Positions 1 through 8,759 of a stretch of 64,000 nt of DNA are shown in pieces. This DNA comes from an uncultured Clostridia bacterium (GTDB lineage Bacteria; Bacillota; Clostridia; UBA1381). The DNA is taken from contig CAKSDE010000010.1 in assembly GCA_934444735.1 (NCBI GenBank), forward strand, positions 1 through 64,000, read 5' to 3'. The translations under genes and the position numbers were made by a program. The first letter of the stretch is position 1, and every line of letters begins with the position of its first letter. A model generated the notes under the pieces. It was not told where the DNA came from and did not search any database. It worked only from the letters and a program-made list of their open reading frames with translations.

Positions 1-73
1 TGGGAGTTACAGGGCTCGAACCTGTGACATCCTGCTTGTAAGGCAGACGCTCTCCCAGCTGAGCTAAACTCCC
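1..73 (-). tRNA. tRNA-Val (anticodon UAC)
   Basis: The minus strand folds as a full cloverleaf: acceptor GGGAGTT paired with AACTCCC, D-arm GCTC/GAGC, anticodon loop CTTACAA with anticodon TAC, and T-arm ACAGG-TTCGAGC-CCTGT. The discriminator A is at position 1, so any encoded CCA lies outside the window. A near-consensus promoter sits just upstream. UAC reads valine codons. Confidence 0.96.
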
Positions 74-102
74 ATATTGAATTTCCCGTGACAACAAAAA
101 CA

Positions 103-131
103 ATTATAGCAGATTCCAAGTGTTTTGTCAA
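103..131 (-). promoter_or_regulatory. sigma-A promoter of tRNA-Val
   Basis: On the minus strand TTGACA (126-131) and TATAAT (103-108) are separated by 17 bp, with an extended -10 TGC. Both hexamers match consensus exactly, as expected for a stable RNA gene. Transcription should begin about 20 bp before the tRNA 5' end. Confidence 0.9.
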
Positions 132-166
132 GACTTTTTTTCAATTTTTTTCAAAAAATTTGAAAA

Positions 167-200
167 AGAAATGCCGCATACAATATATGGCATTTCTTTT
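167..200 (-). terminator. Terminator of the flippase gene
   Basis: The minus strand reads GAAATGCC, an 11-13 nt loop, GGCATTTC, then a T-rich run. It lies about 25 bp after the stop codon of the flippase gene and before the tRNA promoter. Confidence 0.75.
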
Positions 201-223
201 ATTGCAGTATACTCTATCTTGTA

Positions 224-1903
224 TCAGTTTCTTTTTAAGAATTTATAGATTTTTTCTCCCATCGGAAGCATCTTTATCTCTTCATCATCAAGAACCTTAA
301 AGGCTATTACCAATGCAAAGTATATTACAACAGCTGCCAGAATAGACAATGCAACCGAAATCAAATTAGAGTGCAAAGCGAGCATCGAAAGCTTATACAC
401 TGCCCAAGCGCATACTCCCATAGGAGCCGCACAGCCTACAGGCTTTAGAATATATTTTATAAAGCTGAACTTTAAAGACATATTCTTAGCCAAAACCGAA
501 AATCCGTAGGTAAAGGATATTACCTGGCACGCAATCGAGCTTATCGGCGCGCCGTATATGTTTATCGACGGCTGACGTATAAGAACAACGTTTAATATGA
601 ACTTTGCGATACATCCCATCAAAAGTCCCGTAGCCGGTGCGAAAACCTTTCCTATTCCTTGCAGCGAGCCTGAAATCGTCTGATTCAGCGCAATGAATAT
701 AAGTGCAATCGAGCTTAACTGCAAAAGGTCATACCCGAACGGTGCATTAGGATATATCAGCTTATAGATAGGTTCTGCCAAAACAACGTACCCCACAGCG
801 CACGGAAGTATCAAAAGGATTGATATTAAAAGCGAATAAGAAATATGCTTTGACGCCGTTTTTTTATCCCCCACGGCAAGCGCCCCTGAAATCGAGGGTA
901 CCAGAACCGTAGCAAACGCGATATTCATAGAAATGGGCAGATTTAAAAGCGTATCGCTTTTTGAAAGTATTCCCGAAAGACGAACCGCTTCTTTTTTAAG
1001 CTCCGCCAAGGTCGGGTTTGCAATTATTTTACCGTATGAATCTATACCGTTTGCAAATGCCGCCTCTATTCCGCGCGTTATTGTGGCTGTATCGACAATT
1101 CTGTTAATCGCAACGATAATCGAGCTTAAAGAAATCGGTATAGATATTACAAGTATGCTTATAAACATCTTTTTAAGCGGTATACTTTCGCACGGAACAG
1201 CCGATGCCGCCATCTGCGCCTTCAAGCCCTTACGGCGGCGTCTGTAAAATATAATAAGGTATGCACAGCTCAGAACCGTCGCAAGCGATGATGCGAAATT
1301 TGCACCTGCTGCCATTGCCGCCGAGTTCAAATCCAAATCATTCGGAAACATAACAACCGCCGACATCGCATACACTATAGCAATCGTCAGAATACACTTG
1401 AATATCTGCTCTAAAACCTGCGAGCTGCTTGTCGCCTGCATATTGCTCATGCCTGTAAAATATCCGCGGATAACCGAAGAAATGCACACAAAAAAGATAG
1501 ACGGCGAAAGTGCCATAAGCACATACTTTGCACGTTCCATGTTTATAATATATGTAGCGATAAAGCCGGAGGTTACAAAAAGAAGACCTGAGCATATAAT
1601 ACCTATCGCCCCAAAGAGCAGCAGCGCCGAACGGAACACCTTATGCGCTCCTTTAAAATCACCGACCGCATATCTTGCGGAGGTCATTTTTGATATAGCA
1701 TTCGGGATCCCGACCGATGAGAGTGCCAAAAGAAGCGTATAAACCTGGTATCCCGCGTTATAATAGCCGTTTCCCTGATCTCCGAATCCGCTCACGTTTG
1801 TAATAACCATTCTGTAGACAAGCCCCAAAAGCTTTACGGCAACCTGCGAAAACAGAACGATCATAACATTTATCATAAACGAGTGTTTTTTTGTTTCCTT
1901 CAT
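224..1903 (-). CDS. MOP-superfamily flippase (SpoVB / YtgP-MurJ type)
   Basis: A polytopic membrane protein of 559 residues, the size of the polysaccharide-biosynthesis/SpoVB branch of the MOP exporters. The N-terminus (FSQVAVKLLGLVYRMVITN) matches the first helix of that family, and some 14 hydrophobic segments follow. Members flip undecaprenyl-linked precursors such as lipid II across the membrane, and SpoVB acts in spore cortex synthesis. Whether this is the vegetative MurJ-like paralogue or the sporulation one cannot be told here. The start is chosen for AAAGGA ten bases upstream of ATG. It is monocistronic, with its own promoter and terminator. Confidence 0.85.
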   Translation of the reverse strand: MKETKKHSFMINVMIVLFSQVAVKLLGLVYRMVITNVSGFGDQGNGYYNAGYQVYTLLLALSSVGIPNAISKMTSARYAVGDFKGAHKVFRSALLLFGAIGIICSGLLFVTSGFIATYIINMERAKYVLMALSPSIFFVCISSVIRGYFTGMSNMQATSSSQVLEQIFKCILTIAIVYAMSAVVMFPNDLDLNSAAMAAGANFASSLATVLSCAYLIIFYRRRRKGLKAQMAASAVPCESIPLKKMFISILVISIPISLSSIIVAINRIVDTATITRGIEAAFANGIDSYGKIIANPTLAELKKEAVRLSGILSKSDTLLNLPISMNIAFATVLVPSISGALAVGDKKTASKHISYSLLISILLILPCAVGYVVLAEPIYKLIYPNAPFGYDLLQLSSIALIFIALNQTISGSLQGIGKVFAPATGLLMGCIAKFILNVVLIRQPSINIYGAPISSIACQVISFTYGFSVLAKNMSLKFSFIKYILKPVGCAAPMGVCAWAVYKLSMLALHSNLISVALSILAAVVIYFALVIAFKVLDDEEIKMLPMGEKIYKFLKRN

Positions 1904-1965
1904 AATTTTTAAATCCTTTCCGACATAACCCTCCGATAATATAAAAATTACAGTCCTATCTTATT

Positions 1966-1994
1966 ATTATATAACTCTTTTCCTTTTTAATCAA
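1966..1994 (-). promoter_or_regulatory. Promoter of the flippase gene
   Basis: The minus strand has TTGATT (1989-1994), 17 bp, then TATAAT (1966-1971), about 63 bp before the start codon. Divergent from the T-box promoter. Confidence 0.7.
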
Positions 1995-2115
1995 TAGCAA
2001 AAACGGTATTTTGTAGAAAATTACTGTATAAATGAATTTCCGCTTGACTTTTCTACATAAAAAGACTGTTTCCGGTTCAATTTTTGGTAAAATCAATAAA
2101 AAACAAAAAAACATC

Positions 2116-2144
2116 TTGCAATCGGTCAAATTATGTGTTATAAT
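2116..2144 (+). promoter_or_regulatory. Promoter of the T-box/pheS transcript
   Basis: TTGCAA (2116-2121) and TATAAT (2139-2144) are spaced by 17 bp. The predicted start near 2151 falls just before the first T-box helix. Confidence 0.85.
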
Positions 2145-2154
2145 TTCCTATATA

Positions 2155-2412
2155 ATTTTAGAAATGCTGTGAAGAAATTCAGTAGGCTGTAATTTCGCCA
2201 TAAGAGAGCCGGGGCCGGCGGCTGTAAGCCCCGACGGTAAGAGTACAAGCCGAACCTTCGTTTCGGAGCTGCGCAGGTGAAGTTTTTTATGTGTAGTCTG
2301 CGCCGGCGGCAACCGTTATCATGCGTAAAATTAAGCGCTCCTTAAATTTAAGAGGAGAATTTGGGTGGTACCACGGATTTTATTCGTCCCGAAGTTTCGG
2401 GGCGTTTTTTAT
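2155..2412 (+). ncRNA. T-box riboswitch leader (tRNA-Phe responsive)
   Basis: The leader contains the AGAGAG element of stem I (about 2203), a GAAC before the specifier region, and the T-box core GGGTGGTACCACGG (2363-2376). This is followed by a terminator stem, TCCCGA/TCGGGG with a T run (about 2385-2411). UUC triplets at 2257-2259 and 2262-2264 are the candidate phenylalanine specifiers; the second is better placed by comparison with other leaders. Family knowledge: uncharged tRNA-Phe pairs with the specifier and with UGGU/ACC, favouring the antiterminator and raising pheST expression. Confidence 0.92.
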
Positions 2413-2457
2413 TTTCCGACACCTCACAGCAGTATAAAGAAAGGATTTTGGTGTATC

Positions 2458-3477
2458 ATGAAAGAAAAATTAAACAAAATCAAAGACACTGTCGAACAAC
2501 TCCTGACCTCGGCAAAAACTCTTGATAATCTCGAAGATATACGCATAAAGTATCTCGGGAAAAAGGGCGAACTTACGGCAGTGCTAAAAGGAATGGGCAA
2601 GCTTTCCTCTGAGGAACGCCCCGCAATCGGCGCTCTTGCAAATGAGATAAGAGATTTTTTGGGCGAGGAAATCGACAGCAAAAAAGCAGAAATCGAAAAA
2701 GCCTTACAGGAGAAAAAGCTCAAAAAAGAGGTTATAGACGTAACTATGCCGGGAAAAGCTCCCGAAATGGGCAAGCTTCACCCTCTTACAAAGGTTATGA
2801 ACGAATTAAAGGACATATTTATAGGCATGGGCTTTGATATAGCGGAGGGACCCGAGGTTGAAACAGACTATTACAACTTCGAGGCTTTGAATATCCCGAA
2901 AAACCACCCTGCGCGCGATACTCAGGATACCTTCTACATTGAGGACAATATCGTTTTGCGTACTCAAACCTCGCCTATGCAGGTAAGAGTCATGGAAAAG
3001 CAGGGACCTCCCATCAAGATGATCGCACCGGGCAGAGTTTACAGAAGTGACGCGGTTGACGCAACACATTCGCCGATATTCCACCAGATTGAAGGCTTGG
3101 TTGTGGACAAGGGCGTTACAATGGCAGACCTTAAGGGTACGCTTGAAGAGATGCTAAAAGCACTCTACGGCGAAAAAACAAAGGTACGTTTCAGACCGCA
3201 TCACTTCCCCTTCACAGAGCCGTCAGCCGAGGTTGACGTTTCCTGTTTTGCCTGCGGCGGCAAGGGGTGCAGCGTATGTAAGGGCGAAGGCTGGATTGAG
3301 ATTCTCGGCTGCGGCATGGTTCACCCGAAGGTTCTGGCAAACTGCGGAATCGATCCGGAAATATATTCCGGCTTCGCATTCGGCATAGGCTTGGAAAGAA
3401 TTGTTATGGGCAGATACGACATCAACGACTTAAGACTCTTCTTTGAAAATGATCTGCGTTTCTTAACGCAATTCTAA
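2458..3477 (+). CDS. pheS: Phenylalanine--tRNA ligase alpha subunit
   Basis: The class II catalytic subunit of the alpha2-beta2 synthetase that charges tRNA-Phe. The N-terminal 90 residues are a charged coiled coil. The catalytic core has motif 2 (GRVYRSDAVDATHSPIFHQ), the cysteine-rich CFACGGKGCSVCKGEGW insert usual in Firmicutes, and motif 3 (FAFGIGLERIVMGRYDINDLR region). The reading frame is open back into the T-box, but the ATG at 2458 has AAAGAAAGGA upstream and gives 339 residues, the normal family length. First gene of pheS-kinase-pheT under T-box control. Confidence 0.97.
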   Translation: MKEKLNKIKDTVEQLLTSAKTLDNLEDIRIKYLGKKGELTAVLKGMGKLSSEERPAIGALANEIRDFLGEEIDSKKAEIEKALQEKKLKKEVIDVTMPGKAPEMGKLHPLTKVMNELKDIFIGMGFDIAEGPEVETDYYNFEALNIPKNHPARDTQDTFYIEDNIVLRTQTSPMQVRVMEKQGPPIKMIAPGRVYRSDAVDATHSPIFHQIEGLVVDKGVTMADLKGTLEEMLKALYGEKTKVRFRPHHFPFTEPSAEVDVSCFACGGKGCSVCKGEGWIEILGCGMVHPKVLANCGIDPEIYSGFAFGIGLERIVMGRYDINDLRLFFENDLRFLTQF

Positions 3478-3486
3478 AAAAGCATC

Positions 3487-4035
3487 ATGAAACGCATTAT
3501 GATTATAGGATTTTCCGGTGCCGGCAAGTCCACCTTAGCAAGAAAACTCGGCGAGCTTTTAAATATAACACCGACATATATAGACAGTATTCACTGGCTT
3601 CCCGGCTGGGTAGAAAACAGCGATGAAAATAAGGAAAAAATTCTCGCAAGGGTTCTCGAAAATGACTGCTGGATTATAGACGGCAGCTACAGAAAGCTTT
3701 TATGGGAAAGGCGGCTCGAGCTTTGCGACACAATTATTTATTTGGATATAAACCGTTTTACCTGCTTTAAAAACGCCTGTATACGGCGCATAAAATATAA
3801 CGGCAAAACAAGACCGGACATGGGAGAGGGCTGTGAGGAACGGCTTAATCTTGAATTTGCCAAGTGGGTGTTAATCGATGGGCGCAAAAAACGCACAAAA
3901 ACTCTCGAAACGGTCGAAAAAATGAAACAGTCCAAAAGTGTGTATGTATTTAAAAGCACACGGCAAGTCAATAAATGGTTAAACGAATTGAAAGGAATGA
4001 TAAAAAATGAAAGTCCCAATGAGTTGGTTCAATGA
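3487..4035 (+). CDS. P-loop kinase-like protein (adenylate kinase/FlaR-like)
   Basis: 182 residues starting with a Walker A motif (GFSGAGKST, residues 8-16) and carrying WIIDGSY, the pattern of the 'DNA topology modulation'/FlaR group of adenylate-kinase-like ATPases. Substrate unknown. It lies 9 bp after pheS and its 3' end overlaps the pheT start by 29 bp, so it is co-transcribed and probably translationally coupled. No good ribosome site precedes its ATG, which also suggests coupling to pheS. Placement between pheS and pheT is not usual and a role in phenylalanyl-tRNA metabolism is not implied. Confidence 0.75.
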   Translation: MKRIMIIGFSGAGKSTLARKLGELLNITPTYIDSIHWLPGWVENSDENKEKILARVLENDCWIIDGSYRKLLWERRLELCDTIIYLDINRFTCFKNACIRRIKYNGKTRPDMGEGCEERLNLEFAKWVLIDGRKKRTKTLETVEKMKQSKSVYVFKSTRQVNKWLNELKGMIKNESPNELVQ

Positions 4036-6391
4036 TTATACAGACATTTCGGGCGTAACCCCGAAAGAATATGCTCATGCGCTTACTATGACAGGCTCTA
4101 AAGTCGAAGGCGTGGAAAATATGGGCAAGGATATAGAAAAGGTCGTAACCGGCAAGGTACTGACCTGTGAAATGCACCCCGACAGCGATCATCTGCACGT
4201 ATGCACGGTTGACGCGGGAACAGGCGAGGTACTACAGATTGTCTGCGGTGCGCCGAACGTAAAAGCAGGAATTATCGTCCCTGTTGCGCTAAACGGCTCT
4301 AAGCTTCCCGGCGGCATCACCATCAAAAAAGGAAAACTGCGCGGTGTGGAATCAAACGGTATGCTTTGCTCTCACGAAGAACTCGGCATAACCGACGCCG
4401 ATCTCGGCTATACTCCCGAATACGGCATACTGATCCTCCCCGAGGATACACCGATCGGTATGGATATCAAAGACTATTTCGGCATAAACGAAGATGTTGT
4501 GGAATTTGAGATTACATCAAACCGCCCCGACTGTTTCAGCGTAATCGGTCTTGCAAGAGAAACGGCGGTAACCTTCAAAAAGCCGTTTAACGTACCAAAG
4601 CCGACATTTCATTCAAATTCCGAGAATATAAGCGATTTTATATCGGTAGAGGTTAAAAATACCGACAAATGCATGAGATATTCCGCAAAGATGATAAAGA
4701 ACGTAAAGATAGGTCCGTCACCGAAATGGATGGTTACACGCTTAAAAGCATCGGGAATCCGTTCTATCAATAACATTGTTGACATCACAAACTATATACT
4801 CTTAGAGTACGGTCAGCCGATGCACGCATTTGATCTGCGCGATCTGGATGGACACAAAATCACAGTCCGCAACGCCGAGGACGGCGAAGTTATAAAGACA
4901 CTGGACGAGCAGGACAGAGTTTTAAATCACAACGATTTAGTTATATCAGATGCCAAAAAGGCAGTTGCGATAGCCGGCGTTATGGGCGGATTCAATTCCG
5001 AAGTAAAACCCGACACAACAACCGTTGTTTTCGAGTCAGCAACATTTGATGCCGCAAGCGTTCGTCTTACGGCGCAGAAAGTGGGTTTGAGAACCGAGGC
5101 ATCATCAAGATACGAAAAGGGACTTGACGTATTAAATACGATTCCTGCCGTTGAGCGCGCGTGCCAGTTGGTTGAAGAGCTTGGCTGCGGCGAGATTGTA
5201 GGCGGTACGATAGATGTTTACGGAAAGCCGTACGTTGAGCGTGTCCATGACTTCCGCCCCGACAAAATCAACGCATTTTTGGGAACGGACATTCCGGCAG
5301 AGGATATGGTTAAATATCTGACAGACCTCGAATTTAAGGTTGATACCGCAAAAATGAAACTCATATCACCGTCATTCCGTCCCGACATTGTCGGCGAGGC
5401 TGATATTGCAGAAGAAGTCGCAAGAATTTACGGATATGACAAGATCCCGGTAACGCTGCTCTCGGGCGCTGCAACAAAGGGCGAAAAGACTCCGCTGCAA
5501 AAGACGCGTGATGCAATAAATGCAGTTCTTACCGCACAGGGAATGTACGAAATATACACCTACACCTTCACAGGGCCTTATATCTACGACAAGCTGAATA
5601 TTCCGGCAAACAGTCCTTTGAGAAACTGTGTAAAGATAACAAATCCGTTCGGAGATGACACATCAGCAATGCGTACAACCTCTGTAGGCTCTATGCTCGA
5701 TACATTATCATACAACTTTAACAGACGTGCGGACAAGATAAAATTCTTTGAGATTGCAAAGATATTTATCCCGACAAAAGCAGGCGAGCTTCCCGATGAG
5801 CGCGAGATTATAACGCTCGGAATGTTCGGCGGTGTGGATTTCTTCGATCTTAAAGGTGCTTGTGAGGCCATGTTTGACGCATTAAACGTTAAAAATGTTC
5901 AATATAAAGCGCAAACCGATAACCCGACCTATCACCCGGGCAGATGTGCAGACGTATTTATTGCCGGAAAATATGCCGGCACACTCGGTGAAATCCACCC
6001 CGACGTAACCAAGAAGTTCGATATCGGAACAAAGTGCTATGTTGCGGAAATTTCTCTTGCGGCAGTATTTGATGCAATCGATAATAACATTAAATTTGAA
6101 CAGCTCCCGAAGTTCCCGGCAGTAACGCGCGATATTGCAATGCTCGTTGACAAGAGCGTACCCGTTGCGGAGATTGAGGAAATAATCGTAAAAGCTTCGG
6201 GCAAGCTTTTAGACACAATAAAGCTTTTCGATGTATATGAAGGCTCACAGATACCCGAGGATAAAAAGAGCGTGGCATACGCAGTATCATTCAGAGCTGC
6301 CGACAGAAACCTCACAAACGAGGAAATAAATGTTGTGTTTGATAAGATTTTGAAAAAACTCGAATCGGGTATAAATGCGCAATTAAGATAA
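4007..6391 (+). CDS. pheT: Phenylalanine--tRNA ligase beta subunit
   Basis: The beta subunit of PheRS, 794 residues, close to the usual length. In order it has the EMAP-like tRNA-binding OB fold (about 40-150), the B3/B4 editing module (about 200-390), B5 (about 400-475), the catalytic-like domain, and a C-terminal ferredoxin-fold anticodon-binding domain (KFPAVTRDIAMLVD onward). It handles tRNA binding and editing of mischarged tyrosine. AAAGGA at 3991-3996 sets the ATG at 4007, inside the preceding gene. A family B repeat begins six bases after its stop codon. Confidence 0.97.
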   Translation: MKVPMSWFNDYTDISGVTPKEYAHALTMTGSKVEGVENMGKDIEKVVTGKVLTCEMHPDSDHLHVCTVDAGTGEVLQIVCGAPNVKAGIIVPVALNGSKLPGGITIKKGKLRGVESNGMLCSHEELGITDADLGYTPEYGILILPEDTPIGMDIKDYFGINEDVVEFEITSNRPDCFSVIGLARETAVTFKKPFNVPKPTFHSNSENISDFISVEVKNTDKCMRYSAKMIKNVKIGPSPKWMVTRLKASGIRSINNIVDITNYILLEYGQPMHAFDLRDLDGHKITVRNAEDGEVIKTLDEQDRVLNHNDLVISDAKKAVAIAGVMGGFNSEVKPDTTTVVFESATFDAASVRLTAQKVGLRTEASSRYEKGLDVLNTIPAVERACQLVEELGCGEIVGGTIDVYGKPYVERVHDFRPDKINAFLGTDIPAEDMVKYLTDLEFKVDTAKMKLISPSFRPDIVGEADIAEEVARIYGYDKIPVTLLSGAATKGEKTPLQKTRDAINAVLTAQGMYEIYTYTFTGPYIYDKLNIPANSPLRNCVKITNPFGDDTSAMRTTSVGSMLDTLSYNFNRRADKIKFFEIAKIFIPTKAGELPDEREIITLGMFGGVDFFDLKGACEAMFDALNVKNVQYKAQTDNPTYHPGRCADVFIAGKYAGTLGEIHPDVTKKFDIGTKCYVAEISLAAVFDAIDNNIKFEQLPKFPAVTRDIAMLVDKSVPVAEIEEIIVKASGKLLDTIKLFDVYEGSQIPEDKKSVAYAVSFRAADRNLTNEEINVVFDKILKKLESGINAQLR

Positions 6392-6397
6392 AAAATA

Positions 6398-6638
6398 GGG
6401 GCTGTAAAAACACTCCGGAACGCAAGAAAAGAATTAAAATACAGAGGCTTTATTTGAAATATGATTGCCATGATTTAGTTTTATTAAAGCAGAAAAATCA
6501 AAAAATGATTTTTCGTAGAATTATTTTTTCTTGCTATCAACAAACTGAGCCACTTGGCGTACCCATGTACACCGTCGGGTATCCCAAAGCTAAAGCTTTG
6601 GCTCAGTTTGTTAATTCCAAAGCTTTTTTCCTATCCCC
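6398..6638 (-). repeat. Family B interspersed repeat, copy B1
   Basis: About 240 bp. The end next to pheT reads GGGGCTGTAAAAACACTCCGG; the other is AAAGCTTTTTTCCTATCCCC, an imperfect inverted repeat of it. Inside are TTTTTTCTTGCTATCAACAAAC, a GTACCCATGTAC palindrome and CCAAAGCTAAAGCTTTGG. Copy B7 has the same blocks in the opposite orientation on the plus strand. An extra segment of roughly 90 bp (about 6420-6520) is absent from B7. No credible gene inside. Confidence 0.8.
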
Positions 6639-6649
6639 TAAAAATCAAA

Positions 6650-6683
6650 GGCTGTAAAAAAATCAATTGATTTTTTTACAGCC
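6650..6683. terminator. Palindrome P, bidirectional terminator between pheT and proC
   Basis: A perfect 34-bp palindrome with arm GGCTGTAAAAAAATCAA and centre CAATTG. Because each arm carries an A/T run, the transcript is a strong hairpin with a U tract in both directions, suiting the convergent pheT/proC junction. The same arm recurs at several other gaps in the window. Confidence 0.75.
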
Positions 6684-6700
6684 CCTACTTTTTTTGGGGG

Positions 6701-6718
6701 GAGTTTTTTAACATCCCA
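6701..6718 (-). repeat. Solo end of family B
   Basis: GAGTTTTTTAACATCCCA matches the GGGGATGTTAAAAAACTC end of family B without its partner. It lies 28 bp past the proC stop codon, with the conserved end pointing at that stop. Confidence 0.6.
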
Positions 6719-6746
6719 TTTTTTAACTTTTAATACATTCTGTATT

Positions 6747-7535
6747 TTACATACTCTTTGATTTATCCATACAAGCCTGCATAGCCTCAATAATCGCGCT
6801 CCTGAATCCGCACTCTTCCAGGACTTTTACCGCCTCTATCGTAGTTCCGGCAGGCGAGCATACCATATCTTTGAGCTCACCCGGGTGCTTTCCCGTTTCA
6901 AGAACCATTTTTGCCGATCCCAAAACGGCTTGTGCCGCAAACGTATATGCCTTAGCACGTGGGATACCGCCCATCACAGCAGCGTCCGCCATCGCCTCTA
7001 TCATCATAAACACATATGCCGGAGAGGATCCGCTCACCGCCGTTACCGCATCCATCATATATTCCGAAACGATCTCTGCCTTGCCGAGACAGTTAAATAT
7101 TTTTGATACTTCGTTCAGATCGTCATCACCTGCATTTTCATTCTTGCAAAGCGCCGCCATCGATTCACCGACCAATGCCGGAGTATTCGGCATAACGCGC
7201 ACCAATTTAACGGGCTTTCCGAATGCACTCTCCAGTTTTTCTATGCTTTGCCCGGCAACAATCGATACTATAACCGTATTTGCCTTAACGCTATCCTTTA
7301 TTTTATCAATCACGCTATACACCACGTTCGGCTTTACCGCCAAAAACAAAACATCGCAGTCCTCCGCGACCTCTTTTTCATTCTTTTTTGGAATTATACC
7401 GAGTCTTTCAGCCAAAGCACCGAGCGCGCTTTCATTTTTATCGAATGCCGATATATCATCGAAGAGCTTGTTTTTAACAATCCCCTCAATTATCGCGCCT
7501 CCCATATTCCCTGTTCCTATAAATCCTATTTTCAT
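6747..7535 (-). CDS. proC: Pyrroline-5-carboxylate reductase
   Basis: Catalyses the last step of proline synthesis, reducing 1-pyrroline-5-carboxylate with NAD(P)H. The N-terminal Rossmann motif is GFIGTGNMGGAIIEG; the C-terminal dimerisation domain holds SGSSPAYVFMMIEAMADA and SPAGTTIEAVKVLEE, both diagnostic for ProC. The frame extends nine codons further to a TTG, but the ATG at 7535 begins the family's conserved MKIGFIG and has AAAGG upstream, giving 262 residues. Terminated by the P palindrome against convergent pheT. Confidence 0.95.
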   Translation of the reverse strand: MKIGFIGTGNMGGAIIEGIVKNKLFDDISAFDKNESALGALAERLGIIPKKNEKEVAEDCDVLFLAVKPNVVYSVIDKIKDSVKANTVIVSIVAGQSIEKLESAFGKPVKLVRVMPNTPALVGESMAALCKNENAGDDDLNEVSKIFNCLGKAEIVSEYMMDAVTAVSGSSPAYVFMMIEAMADAAVMGGIPRAKAYTFAAQAVLGSAKMVLETGKHPGELKDMVCSPAGTTIEAVKVLEECGFRSAIIEAMQACMDKSKSM

Positions 7536-7599
7536 CTTAATCTCAAGCCTTTCTGACCGCAAAAATCAAATTCGCCTCACTGCGATCCTATGGGGCATT

Positions 7600-8433
7600 T
7601 TAAACCGTTTCATTTTTCCTGTTTCCGATATATATATTAAGCTCCGCTCCCAAAAGCAGTATTATCATACAGCTGTAAAGCCAGAGCATCATAAGCACCA
7701 GAACCGTCAAGCTGCCGTATACATAAGAAAAGTTTGCAAAATTCTCTACATAAAGTGAAAAGAAGAACGAAAACAAAAACCAACCGGCAGTTGTAAAAAT
7801 TGCGCCGCATATCTGATCCTTGAATTTTGCGCCCTTACCTGCAAACACTTTATATACAAACGAGAAAAACATAATCATTCCGAAAAAGTACATAACCTCC
7901 CGAAATCCGCCCATCACACGGTCAAGTGCTATGAGCCATGTAAAGTGTTTATTCAAAAGCGTGTATATTATTCCGCCGAATACCACCAGCAAAAGAGTTG
8001 CCAAAAGAACTATCATAAAGAGTACGGTATAGAGTATCGAAAATGATATGCCTTTTATAACGTTCGGGCTCGGCTGTGTTTTATATACCTTTTTCACTCC
8101 GCGCTCCACTGCCGCAACTCCACGTGACGCGGACCATATCGCCGTAATACTCGTTATCGAGATGATAGCCGTCGCCTTTGCAAAAAGCTCGGATATAATC
8201 GTTTCAACGGGCGCTTGCAGCATCGTCGGAATAAAGGGGATAACGCTCTCTATTGCCTCTTTTTCGGAAATAGGTATAAAGAACTTTAATAAAGCCAAAA
8301 ACAGCATCATAAACGGTATTGATGCTGTTATGATATAGAACGATGCCTGAGCGGCATATACAAAGATTTCATCTTTGTTAATGCGATTCACCGTCTGCAA
8401 TGCCGTACGGTATATTTTCTTAAACATAGCCAT
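7600..8433 (-). CDS. YihY/BrkB family inner-membrane protein
   Basis: 277 residues with about six hydrophobic helices, matching the YihY/UPF0761 family. Characteristic segments are AAQASFYIITASIPF near the N-terminus and a glycine/tryptophan-rich VYGSLTVLVLMMLWLYSCMIILLLGAELN near the C-terminus. Function is not established; the old RNase BN name is a misassignment. Two in-frame ATGs are close together: the ribosome site AGGAG is only three bases from the first (8433) and nine from the second (8427), so the second may be the real start. Confidence 0.85.
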   Translation of the reverse strand: MAMFKKIYRTALQTVNRINKDEIFVYAAQASFYIITASIPFMMLFLALLKFFIPISEKEAIESVIPFIPTMLQAPVETIISELFAKATAIISITSITAIWSASRGVAAVERGVKKVYKTQPSPNVIKGISFSILYTVLFMIVLLATLLLVVFGGIIYTLLNKHFTWLIALDRVMGGFREVMYFFGMIMFFSFVYKVFAGKGAKFKDQICGAIFTTAGWFLFSFFFSLYVENFANFSYVYGSLTVLVLMMLWLYSCMIILLLGAELNIYIGNRKNETV

Positions 8434-8462
8434 GTTCTCCTTTTTTAAAGATATGCATGATA

Positions 8463-8756
8463 CTATTTGATAAATCTTACTGCTGTGTATATTATACTTA
8501 AAACCATAAGTATAATATGAGCAATAACTATAAAATTTATTTTCGTATAGTTTTCTTCCTCCCGAAGGCGCTTAATCATCTTCAAAAGCACAAGCGCCAT
8601 TCCGCATACTATTGCCGGAAAGAAGAAAAATCCAAGGACTGCTCCGTGTGCATTTGTGTTATCAAGGATAAATCCGAAAATGAGTCCGAAATACGCAAGC
8701 CCGGAAAGAAGCGAAAATACAAGTCCCCCAAACCTCGTCTCAAAAAGCTTCCTCAT
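8463..8756 (-). CDS. Small three-helix membrane protein, unknown
   Basis: 97 residues with three predicted transmembrane segments (about 10-30, 40-60, 73-93) and a short basic linker (KMIKRLREEENYTK) between helices 2 and 3. I do not recognise a family. Its ribosome site AAGGAG overlaps the glucokinase stop codon three bases upstream, so it is real and co-translated with glcK. It may be an accessory or simply a hitchhiking membrane protein; no function can be assigned. Confidence 0.7.
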   Translation of the reverse strand: MRKLFETRFGGLVFSLLSGLAYFGLIFGFILDNTNAHGAVLGFFFFPAIVCGMALVLLKMIKRLREEENYTKINFIVIAHIILMVLSIIYTAVRFIK

Positions 8757-8759
8757 AGC

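Noticed and set aside
6454..6657. Open frame of 67 codons inside repeat B1, and its counterpart at 61220-61423 (minus) in B7, sharing IIFSCYQQT
   Set aside because: The shared peptide comes from the shared repeat DNA. Frames diverge after it, no ribosome site precedes either start, and other copies break the frame.
6871..7758. 295-codon plus-strand frame opposite proC
   Set aside because: It covers proC in antisense and runs into the next gene; low-complexity Ser/Ala/Ile composition, no ribosome site.
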